Notes under the pieces: model-generated | Databases searched by the model: none | Told to the model about the DNA's origin: nothing | Seen by the model: only the letters and a program-made list of their open reading frames with translations | Position numbers and translations under genes: made by a program | Assembly (NCBI GenBank): GCA_013115135.1 | Contig: JABANP010000009.1 | Coordinates: 248,001-312,000 of the forward strand | Origin: Perkinsus olseni | Taxonomy: Eukaryota; Perkinsozoa; Perkinsida; Perkinsidae | Direction: 5' to 3' | Length of the DNA stretch: 64,000 nt | In this document: positions 1 through 9,294 of the stretch, one piece after another | How the letters are laid out: the number at the start of each line of letters is the position of its first letter | Numbering within the stretch: position 1 is the stretch's first letter

Positions 1-117
1 GGAGCGCGAGCAGCGTGATAGATAACCATCTCTAAGATATGAGAATCTCTGAAAGTGATCTGATACGTAGGATAGCAGCGACGTACAGAAGGGTTGAAAA
101 TGAAGTAATGATCGGGA

Positions 118-3100
118 GGGACGTGGCGAGGTGAAGGTCTCCGGGCGAGGTGCCGGAGAGCTGTTGGGCCGACATTTTGGGCCCTGCTTCAGCCAAGGAC
201 CAAGAAAGGCTCGAGCACTACGCAGACTTGGGCAGAAATCAGTCACCCAGACCAAAGCCATCATCACTACGAAGCTCAGACGAGCTCAAATGGTAGCATA
301 CTGATAGCGTGCTGAACAGTGCTCAGCGCATTGATGGCCCCACTCCTTATGAATTGGTTATTATTTTTGGATGTCACCTGATCTACGTTAGCTAGCAGGA
401 GCGGCTTCACCAAGTCCGGATCGACACCCATTGAGAGTAGGATAGCAACAAGGCCTGCAACAATCGGTGCCGAGGCTGATGTACCATCGAAATACCTCAA
501 CCTACCGTTCTTGTCACGACCACTAAAGACTCGTGTACCGTAAGCTGCGACATCTACCCTTTCGCCCCAGTTGGACTTTGGGTGTAGAACGTTCTGACTC
601 CTGTCGTTGTCCAGGTTAGCGACGCAGATACCAAGTGGGCCACCAAACCAGCAAGGGTATTTGTCAGAGGCTTCGTCACCACGGTTGCCGGCTGAAGACA
701 CGAGTAAGATGCCATTCAGCTGCGCAGAGCGTAGAGCGCTCCATATCAGACTCTGTTGGGCCGAGTTCAATCTGCTGAAATAGTATCCAAACGAAATTGT
801 TATGACGTCAATCTCGAGATCGATGGCCATGTTGATAGCTTCCGAGAAAAACGACAAAAGAGTGTTTCCTTTGTCATCGAATATCTGCAGCGGCACCAAT
901 ATGACATTGGGAGCAACTCCAGCCATACCAGCCGAGTTGTTAACCTTAGCCGCGAGGATTTTGGATACTTCAGTACCATGGGTTTCGCCGGTCGTTAGGT
1001 CGGTCGACTTGGTGACGAAGTTCCAACCCCCTTCCAAAAAGCCGCCACTTTTCTTCGATAACGTCCCCTTCAAGGGAGCGAAATCGGGGTCGGTCCAGTC
1101 GATACCGGTATCGATGACGACCGCCTTGACTGTCCGAGTAACATGAGGGCTAGCGAGTTGCCATACCTCACCCATCTCCATCCACTCGAGATGCTTCTGG
1201 TAGTCGGCATCAGGATCGTTCACGCGCAGCTCGCCATCGAGTCCGATGATCTCACCGCTAGCATCTTCAGCGCATTCAGACTGCAATGACAGCTTGCTGC
1301 TGGCCGATGTTACGAAGCTGCAGAGAGCTTCGCTACCGATGGTGTGAGGTGGAGTCTGAACCACTTGCGAGTGAACATATTCAAGAGTGGTGATCTCAGC
1401 GGTGTCCAAGAAGGAAGCAACTTCCGGGTCGGGAGTGAAACCGGCCTTTGTCAGCATAGTAGGCAGCTGACGAATGTTGACATCACCGGTAGCAGACTTG
1501 ATGGATACGATTGTGCTGCTCGGATCAGCTGTGGCATCGACCAGCGAAGCGAAGGAACATGCCAATGGGATGATGCGCATGAGAGGGAGACGAGAAGTCC
1601 TGAAATGCCTCAGCACATGTACAACTCCCACGCGTCAGACTGTTACGGTCGGAGCAGAGTCTCGGCTGAATCATCGGATTCCTCGACACAAGAAGAAGCA
1701 CAACCCTATAATTTTGCTAATTACAAGCAGGAGGACGAAGTTGCTGCTCCTATCGTCTTGTATGATACCCAGAAATGGAGATATCGTGCCTAGCCTTGGA
1801 AGACGCAGCGTAAGATACAGTGGTATCCATCCGGGAAAGCTTGTAGCGCTGTTAGACTGCTGGAATCACAAGATTTGGCAGTACGCGTGCCCATGTCCTC
1901 GCCAGAATGGTTGTGAGACACTCCACAATTTCCTTCCGTAACCCTGGTTTCACGAGTCCACACTGCGTTGCATTCATTACATCCCAGAAACATCATCTTG
2001 CGACCAAAGATGAGGCAGGATGTGAGGCCGAGTATGCGAGAATGAGAAAATTATAGCAATCAGCCTGGTCTGGTCACCATTGAGCGATCGAGGCAGTGCC
2101 TGGTGTGACAACTCGTGGGCTGATGTCTCCACTGTCTTCATCCTGTCTCCCCTCGTACTCAGGCCGATGCTGGGGCCTCATCAGTTCTGTTTTTGGAGCA
2201 GCCTAGTTGGCTATGGAAGCGCCATAATAAACCTCACTTGCTTTCGCTCTATGTTCATGGGGCCGTCGCCACTAGGCGCAGCCGGTTCGCTCTATCTTTT
2301 TATACGCGATGACTTCATTCCTGGAAGCAGGAAGGTGACCTTAGGTGACCGGAGCAGCTCCGTCCTGGCGCTTCACCAAACGAAGTCTCTCTCTGTGCCG
2401 TCGCTGTGGGCTTGGCCCACCATCGGGGCTCCCGCGATGCCGTAGTGCATTGAATGATGCATTGAGTGCAACAAAGGAAACAAGTCGTGCACTTGTTATC
2501 GGGTGACGTGATGCCACTGTCGTCATCGGTACGCTAGCCAAGGCGAACTCGAACGTCTTCGCCACGGCCTCCCACCGATTATCGTTGGAAAGTCCAACTC
2601 GGAATCACTGCGACGACTTGAGCGCGTTGATCAGGGCAAGGCATTATGGTTTTGAGAAACTACCCTCGGAGGGTCGTAACTCTCTTATAGGAGCGACTCA
2701 GCCGGAGGACAAGCCGGTAGCACCCTTTACCGAAGGATAGCACGCCCAGGGTGGGCGTCAACGCTGCCTGCCGATGATGAGCCGCGGTTACGGGATAAAG
2801 AGCATCTCGATTGTCGTCAAGGTGGGATTTAAGGTAACTGGCCTTGCGGTCATATGGCAAAACCCGAACAGCACTATGTCGCAACCCTGTCTCTGTATGA
2901 ATTATCAAAACGATACTCGTGTAACCTACAAGCATTACCATACAGCACGGTGCTGTACTCCACGCACGTAGTAATGAAGCTGTTGAGTCTGAGTTTGCTC
3001 GCCTCTTTACCAATGATTCACGTTGAGTACCGTCCACCCGTCGTGGCCTGGAGTGTTCAGGAGTTTCGGCAGCGTTTCGGTCTGATCGACGCTATGGGAC

Positions 3101-3230
3101 CGTAAACCTGACATCCGAAGCCACTGCCGAGTAAATTCACCTACTCCACGAGTGTTCAAGGTGTGAAGCATTCAGGTCACGGTTCGGCGTAAGAGTGAAC
3201 GGCTCGGTTACGTGTCGAATCGCTGATGAA
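118..3230. repeat. Segmental duplication, unit 1 (subtilisin plus upstream DNA)
   Basis: This block is colinear with about 4995-8370. Shared landmarks are the 3' flank of the protease gene, the whole protease gene, a conserved upstream segment (start near 2056 here, near 6681 in unit 2) and a degenerate segment near 2860-3200 that matches 8100-8350. The match is visible by eye as long interrupted identity. The 1581-3380 stretch contains no gene I can support; short open frames near 2660-3037 and 8051-8287 share a decayed stretch of similarity and may be coding fossils. Boundaries are approximate. Confidence 0.75.
276..1580 (-). CDS. Secreted subtilisin-like serine protease (S8 family)
   Basis: Predicted secreted S8 peptidase of 434 residues. 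The catalytic set is complete: Asp157 (VIDTGIDW), His201 (ETHGTEVS), oxyanion Asn299 (SSAGNRG) and Ser368 (GTSASAPIVAG). The N-terminal 16 or so residues are hydrophobic and look like a signal peptide; about 120 residues before the Asp motif may be a propeptide. The frame is open to 1631, but that extension begins with GTG. The ATG at 1580 aligns with the first ATG of the second copy at 6449, so I chose it. It is a single exon, unlike most genes here. Known for the family: hydrolysis of peptide bonds by a Ser-His-Asp triad; secreted subtilisins are abundant in Perkinsus and related protists. The target is unknown. Confidence 0.9.
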   Translation of the reverse strand: MRIIPLACSFASLVDATADPSSTIVSIKSATGDVNIRQLPTMLTKAGFTPDPEVASFLDTAEITTLEYVHSQVVQTPPHTIGSEALCSFVTSASSKLSLQSECAEDASGEIIGLDGELRVNDPDADYQKHLEWMEMGEVWQLASPHVTRTVKAVVIDTGIDWTDPDFAPLKGTLSKKSGGFLEGGWNFVTKSTDLTTGETHGTEVSKILAAKVNNSAGMAGVAPNVILVPLQIFDDKGNTLLSFFSEAINMAIDLEIDVITISFGYYFSRLNSAQQSLIWSALRSAQLNGILLVSSAGNRGDEASDKYPCWFGGPLGICVANLDNDRSQNVLHPKSNWGERVDVAAYGTRVFSGRDKNGRLRYFDGTSASAPIVAGLVAILLSMGVDPDLVKPLLLANVDQVTSKNNNQFIRSGAINALSTVQHAISMLPFELV

Positions 3231-3380
3231 ATAATCGCGTACACTACATGGCACTTTAAGGAGTAGTAGAACTGAGTTTCCAACCTAACGAAACTAATTT
3301 CGGGGGGTCAACTTAGGCCATACCGGAAATCTTCCCGCTGCTATCCTCAGATTGACACAACTGCGCGACAGTGCATGACA

Positions 3381-3833
3381 TATAGGCTTTATCCGCCAAA
3401 TAGGCTTCTGAATGGTATAGATATCCTCTACCCCCATATAGGCGGCTTTATCCGCCAAATAGGCTTCTGAATGGTATAGATATCCTCTACCCCCATATAG
3501 GCGGCTTTATCCGCCAAATAGGCTTCTGAATGGTATAGATATCCTCTACCCCCATATAGGCGGCTTTATCCGCCAAATAGGCTTCTGAATGGTATAGATA
3601 TCCTCTACCCCCATATAGGCGGCTTTATCCGCCAAATAGGCTTCTGAATGGTATAGATATCCTCTACCCCCATATAGGCGGCTTTATCCGCCAAATAGGC
3701 TTCTGAATGGTATAGATATCCTCTACCCCCATATAGGCGGCTTTATCCGCCAAATAGGCTTCTGAATGGTATAGATATCCTCTACCCCCATATAGGCGGC
3801 TTTATCCGCCAAATAGGCTTCTGAATGGTATAG
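3381..3833. repeat. 59-bp tandem repeat (about 7.7 copies)
   Basis: The motif ATCCGCCAAA recurs at 3391, 3450, 3509, 3568, 3627, 3686, 3745 and 3804, a constant 59-bp period. Every full unit I read is identical. Each unit holds a small inverted repeat, GGCGG-CTTTAT-CCGCC, and the palindrome GATATC. The array begins part way into a unit and stops abruptly after GGTATAG at 3833. No open frame runs through it. Perfect identity between units points to recent expansion or gene conversion. It lies in the spacer between the two duplicated subtilisin units. Confidence 0.97.
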
Positions 3834-3894
3834 TTCAAGCGTGTGATCTCGGAATGTTCTATGTCGAGTGACTGTACGACCATCAACACCATCT

Positions 3895-3984
3895 CACTAC
3901 AAGGGCTTGTCTGTTGTCATGCTGACAAGCTGCCCCGCTTTCGGAGTCTACTACCTCACATATGAAGCTTCCAAGTCCAAGTTG
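3895..3984 (+). pseudogene. Fragment of a mitochondrial carrier (SLC25) gene
   Basis: About 30 residues encoded here match the end of a mitochondrial-carrier repeat: a YKGL motif, a helix with a conserved Pro (SCPAFGVYYL), then TYEASK. In the family this is the even-numbered helix closing each of three repeats in a roughly 300-residue inner-membrane transporter. I found no other carrier repeat nearby in any frame, and the sequence after it does not resemble a carrier. A GTAAGC follows at about 3997, so the piece may be one stranded exon. I read it as a gene fossil in the satellite-containing spacer. The alternative is an exon of a gene with long introns. Confidence 0.45.
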
Positions 3985-4994
3985 GGATCAGTTACCGTAA
4001 GCTCACCCCCGTCTTGTGAGTATGGCGATGGACCTGTTTCCCGACATAGAGTTGGTCTCCGGATGCAATACATCAGATACATATACATCGGTCCTTGCTT
4101 CTCGGAGTCGCCCTACCTACTCAAGAGCTCCCCTAGAGGATGGAGTTTAGAAAATAGGTGTTTAGGCTCAGGACTTCCGAACAAAGCTACTCTGGGCGCT
4201 CGCTATAGGATACTCATTGACCACGTTGCGCCGGCCAGGCAGTTGAACGCGTTACAGACTGTTCTACAGTATTGTACTTGGAGAGCACTTCAAAACTTCG
4301 ACGTCACGAAATAACCGTCCCATTCACTGCCGGCGTCGTCTCCAAATACCGGAACTGATGCCGGAGTTTTGGCGCCCTATTATGTGTTCTGCTTGAACCA
4401 GACCAGACTGGTTCTCAGCCGATTGTGTCGTCGTGCATCCACTACTTCCCACTCCGGTGCTCCCCGAACCCTTGCTGAGCCCGGCCGCAAGGGAAGTGGA
4501 CAGCACCTGGAGTGAGCGCATGTTTCGTCTTCACGAACTCCGGAATCCCGAGGTCCACCTTCAAGCATTCGAATCGCTTATGTAATCGCTCACTCCGCAC
4601 GCAATAGTGGAAGGGCAAGAAGAAAGATTGTTAAGCTGGATCATGCCGCGAGCGAAAGAGCGACTTGACTGAGACTGCTAATCGGTAGGGATAGGGCCAC
4701 ATGCGAGAGCGAGAAAGCCGATCCTGGCCACGAAGCTTACACGATCGCGCGGGCCGCATACTGAAGTTGTATTGCAAAATCTTGAGGGGGTCGCTGGCGC
4801 TACAGCGTGAAGTTTGGGTGCTCTGGGCAGGCGCCTCACAATCAGCATTGTCAGCATCCGACATCACGTCTCCTCACCATGTCCGAATCGGCTTCTATCG
4901 GGATAGGCTCGCACCAACGAGAATTTTGAAAAGAAGAAATAAGTGATAAAAAATAGGCAAATGTAATAGAGAACAAGGCAATGCCATAATCTCC
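3985..4994. other. Spacer between the duplicated units, no gene recognised
   Basis: Short open frames occur on both strands, but none has a recognisable domain, a signal peptide or phase-consistent introns. I see no RNA gene. This is the right part of the unique spacer between the two subtilisin units. Confidence 0.5.
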
Positions 4995-5109
4995 CGACGA
5001 GACGTTGAAGGACCTGGCCCTGCCTGTAAACTGTTGGGCCGACGTTAACATCCCTTCTTCAGCCAAGGAGCAAGAAAAGAGTCGAGCACTACGCTGGGTT
5101 GCGCAAAAC

Positions 5110-6449
5110 TCAGTTACCTACGCCAAAGCTATCGTCACTATGGAGCTCAGACGGCCTTAATGGTAGCCTACTGATAGCGTCTTGCACAGTCCTCAGAGCA
5201 TTGATCGCCCCGCCCCATATAGAATGACCACTGCGAACGGATGTCAACTTGTCTGCGTTAGCTAGCAGAAGCGACTTCACCGAGTCCGGCTCTACACCCA
5301 TAGAGAGCAGGATAGCAACAAGGCCGGCAACAATCGGCGCTGAGGCTGATGTACCATCGAGGTACCTCAACTTACCGGACTCGTCACGACCACTGAAAAC
5401 ACGTGTACCGTAAGCTGCGACATCTACCCTCTCACCCCAGTTGGAATTTGGGTGTAGAACGGCTTGACTCCTGTCGTCAGTCTGCATAGCGACGCAGATG
5501 CCAAGTGGGCCACCATACCAGCACGGGTATTTGTCGGAAGCTTTCTCACCACGGTTACCGGCTGAGGACACGAACAAGATGCCATTCAACTGCGCAGAAT
5601 GGAGAGCGCTTGACACAAGGTGCTGTTGCGCCGTGGTCAACCTGCTGAAGTAGTATCCGATAGCCATCGTGATGACGTCAACCCCCAAATCAATGGCCAT
5701 ATTGATAGCTTCCGAGAAGAGCGACAATTTGGTGTAGTTTTGGGTGAGCGAATATCTGTAGTGGCACCAATATGACATTGGGAGCAACTCCAGCCATACC
5801 GACCAAGTTGTTACCCTTAGCCGCGAGGATTTTGGAGACCTCAGTACCATGGGGTTCTTTGGTCGTCAGGTCGGTCGACTGGGTGAAAAAGTTCCAGCCC
5901 CCTTCCAAGGAGCCACCACTTTTCTTGGCCAACGTTCCCTTCAACGGAGCGAAATCGGGGTCTGTCCAGTCGACACCGGTATCGATGACGGCCGCCTTGA
6001 CCGTCCGAGTGACATGAGGACGGGCGAGTTTCCAAACTTCGCTCATGTCCATCCACTCAAGGTGCTTCTGGTACTTGGCATCGGGATCGTTCACGTCTAG
6101 GTCGCCATCAAGTTCGAAGATATCACCGCTAGCATCTTCAGCGCAGTCAGACTGCAATGACAGCTTGCTGCTGGCCGATGTTACGAAGCTGCAGAGAGCT
6201 TCGCTGCCGATTGTGTCAGGGTGGAGTCTGAACCACCTGCGAGTGAACATATTCAAGAGTGGTGATCTCAGCGGTGTCCAAGAAGGAGGTAACTTCCGGG
6301 TCGGGAGTGTAACCGGCGTTTCTCATCATTCTCGGCAGCTGACGAACGTCAACATCACCGGTGTCAGACGTGATGGAAACGATAGTGCTCTCCGGAGAAG
6401 CGGTGGCGCCCGCGAGGGAGGCGTGGAGGGTTATGGATGGGATGCGCAT
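5110..6449 (-). pseudogene. Frameshifted second copy of the subtilisin-like protease
   Basis: This paralogue of the gene at 276-1580 starts with an ATG followed by a signal-like hydrophobic stretch. The reading frame is broken twice relative to the intact copy. One extra base lies near 6219-6221, where three Gs replace two. Another lies within about 5721-5755. The three resulting frames still carry the Asp, His, Asn and Ser motifs (IDTGVDW, GTEVS, SSAGNRG, GTSASAP). The C-terminus is longer than in copy 1 because of small changes around 5155. It is most simply a recent pseudogene; a sequencing error at one site is possible, errors at both less likely. I give no repaired sequence. Confidence 0.8.
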
Positions 6450-7121
6450 TGGAGGGAAAGTCCTGGAATTTCCGAAAACGTGTACAACTCTCAGCTATCA
6501 ATTGCGAGGCTGTACGCATGCCCACATCCGCAGCCAGAACGGTTGTTAGACACTCCACCATATTTTTCCTTAACCCTGGTTTCATGGGTCGCCACCTCGT
6601 TGCGTTCAGTATATCACAAAATATTCATCCAATGACCGTAGGTGAGACAGGATACGAACTGGCGGAAGAGGAAAAAAGAGAGCAATCAGCCTGGTCTGGT
6701 CACCATCGTGTGATCGAGAAATCGCTTGGCGTGACAAACTGTACGCTATTATCCGCACCGTCTGCATTTCGACTCAGACGGACGGTGGGCCTCATCGGTC
6801 CAGTTCCTGGCTGTGGAATCCATAATACCACGCGCGTCCATTGTATGGAGCCCCTATCGTGTCGCTTATGTGCCTCCGCCTTACAATCACGGGGCCATCG
6901 CTACTAGGCGCTGCCAGTTGGCCACCTTATCTTTCTAATAGGCGATGATTTCATCTCTGGAGCAGGAGGGACACCGGAGCAGCTCCATCCCGGTGCTCAA
7001 CCCAGCGGAGACGGTTTGTTCCCACCGCGTTTACCGGGCCCATCACTGGTGGCTTGTCACAAAGCCGCTGTCAACTTGACAGTGTCCAGATCCCCGTGGC
7101 AGTGCATTGGATTATGCATTG

Positions 7122-7811
7122 GAGTCTCACCCACGTTGAGCAAAACACTTGTGAAAACGCATAACGCATAACGTGAAATGGGTGATGCGAGGTCGAAACG
7201 CGAAAAACGGTCAGGCGTTAAGCATACCGTCATCTGAAGCGCGCTGATCTCACTTCGGGTAACGCAGTTAACACGTTACGCCACGTTATCTCATTAGCGT
7301 TTCTCGCCTTATTGGTAGCAAATTGCTACTAGCAATCCTCACACAGGAGGATTAGCGTGGGTGAAATTCACATGATGAACTCATCATTCATAAATTCACC
7401 CAACACATGATGCAGCAGATAAGCTAACTCGGAGCGCGCCACGATGTGCTTCAATTGCGCTAGAGCTATTCAATTGCAACCACAAGCAACTGAAGAATGG
7501 CGCTAATCGCGGGTGTAAGCTGAAGTCAGCCCTCCGCACCGTGGATGTGGAGATCGACACCAGATACCGATGTCTTGGTCCCTCGTGGACGCAGACCGAG
7601 GCGGTCTCTGGTACCTCACTGAACAGTAGTGGGAGGCACCAAGCATGATTTGGTGTGGCTCTGACGATGCAATCAAGGAAATGAATTGAAGTCTCACTGC
7701 AGAAGCAGACTTAAGAGCGTGCGTTATGACGCGAAGTGTTATTGCAACACAACATATGACGGTCTTCGCGAAACCACATCGCGTAGAACTGTTCAAGACG
7801 AGGTGGAACTC
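7122..7811. mobile_element. Non-autonomous transposon-like insertion (690 bp, CATTG target duplication)
   Basis: The segment is absent from unit 1, which preserves an empty site reading GCATTGAGTGCAAC near 2460. In unit 2 the segment is bracketed by CATTG at 7117-7121 and CATTG at 7812-7816, a 5-bp target-site duplication. The ends are imperfect inverted repeats: GAGTCTCACCC on the left and, read from the right end inward, GAGTTCCACCT (8 of 11 match). No transposase frame is present, so it would depend on an enzyme encoded elsewhere. The interior has several hairpins (see 7315-7401). The superfamily is not determined. Confidence 0.65.
7315..7401. repeat. Three consecutive hairpins inside the insertion
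   Basis: Three inverted repeats lie side by side. The first, 7315-7329, has GTAGCAA facing TTGCTAC around a single A. The second, 7334-7353, is AATCCTC, a 6-base loop, then GAGGATT, a perfect 7-bp stem. The third, 7359-7401, begins GGGTGAAATT and ends AAATTCACCC, with further imperfect pairing inward. Foldback structure of this kind is common in small non-autonomous transposons; a structured RNA is the other possibility. Confidence 0.6.
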
Positions 7812-8370
7812 CATTGAATGCACCAAAGGAAGTGAATCATGCAGTTGTTGTTGAATCATGTGAAATCACTGATGCACTGATACGTCATTGATGATGCACC
7901 AGTAAGAGCCAACTCTATTATCTCCCCAGTAAACTCCGACAGATTATCGTTGGCATCACTGCGATGGCGCCGGTACTTTCATCAGAGCAAGTCGCTTGGT
8001 GTGACGAACGCTGTCGGTCGTGGCAGAGATCGAGAACATCTTGATGGTCGTTAATAGCGACTCGATATGACATTGTAGATCACTTGGATTCTGGTCATAC
8101 GGCCGAGCCCGAACGGCACTATGCCACATTCACGATTCGAATGCATCACTGGACTCCACACATAAGCTGTTGAATCTGCTTCCGCTTGCTTCCCTACCAA
8201 GGATTGATGTTCAGTACCGTCCACGCGCTGTAGCCCGAAGGCTTCAGAAACCTCAGCCGCGTCTCGGCGCGGTATGTCCAGAGCCACTTGCGGTGTGAAG
8301 CGTTCAGATCACGTCCACGCCGGAGAGTGGACGGCTGGGTTGCGTCCGGGCCACTCGAACCTAGTGCTTA

Positions 8371-9294
8371 GCTACCATGGAGACTGTATAGTGCATATGT
8401 ATTTGCACGACGACCTGCACTCAGACTCTGAGCCTCAGAGCGAATATGCTGACAGGGTGGCGAGCGGGCCGGCAATTTTCCTCCAACCCGCCACGGAGCC
8501 GGGATGATAAGACCCACGCCCTCCTCAGCTGTGCCATCACCGTCGCGAACTCTCAGTCGTCGGAAACAGAAGCCAGTCCCATCCAACTTGAATGCAGGCA
8601 AGCATGGAGTAGGACGCCGTTACTTCATATTTGGCGACTTACTGTTTTACTGGTTTCACATTCAAAGTAAAAATGTGGAGCCGACCACTGGTTTTTCTCA
8701 ATTTTTCGCGATCATTTGGTAGCCCACTCTCCCTACATCTTCAGTTGACTAACGCAACATCACCGTCCAATATAGCAGAGCAACTCCAATGGCCGAACAA
8801 TGCTGCTGATGCTACCATAACCCCGTAGCAGAATTACAACTCTCAATGATACAGAGGACCCCGTGCACATTCTCAGATATGACTACAACGCTCGATGATG
8901 ATGATGATCATAATGTTGTCTCGCCATCATCATCAACGGCACTGACTCTTGAGCGGCAAACATAATATCAAACCCAACGATGAGACCGGGGCATTGATGG
9001 CGTTCAGGGTTATGCCACTACAGAAAAGATGGGCGACTCATCTCTGTGTCAACACTCGATGAGCAACAAGGGAAGCATCAAGAAGGAGCCCTCGGCACCT
9101 CGAAGTCTCCACCGGTCACAGCGGGAGAGACGGGCTAACTTCATAATACTCAGCCCCTTCTTCTGCCGCCACCGCCACCATAATCAATCAAAACTAGTAA
9201 TGTTAAAGAGTGTCATCGGTAACGACGATGATTACCACCAATCTACTAGACTTCAGCAGCACGGAAGAACTTAACAACGGAGGGATGCTTAGGA
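8371..9294. other. Intergenic stretch, no gene recognised
   Basis: I see no supported gene. A GAT run lies near 8895-8912. The stretch forms the 3' flank of the minus-strand RINGv-FHA gene that ends at 9295. Short open frames here have no domain and no paired splice signals. Confidence 0.45.

Larger units (their letters stand above)
4995..8370. repeat. Segmental duplication, unit 2 (carries a 690-bp insertion)
   Basis: This is the counterpart of 118-3230 in the same orientation. It contains the frameshifted protease copy, the conserved upstream segment from about 6681 and the degenerate right part near 8100-8350. The main structural difference is extra DNA at 7122-7811, flanked on both sides by sequence continuous in unit 1 near 2459-2466. 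The right edge is approximate; similarity fades after about 8370. Confidence 0.75.

Noticed and set aside
3381..3833. Regular 59-bp repeat considered as a CRISPR array
   Set aside because: The whole unit repeats identically; there are no unique spacers and the setting is eukaryotic.
3868..4314. 148-residue plus-strand frame as a whole gene
   Set aside because: Only the first 40 residues resemble a carrier; the remainder has no family features and starts at a likely splice donor.
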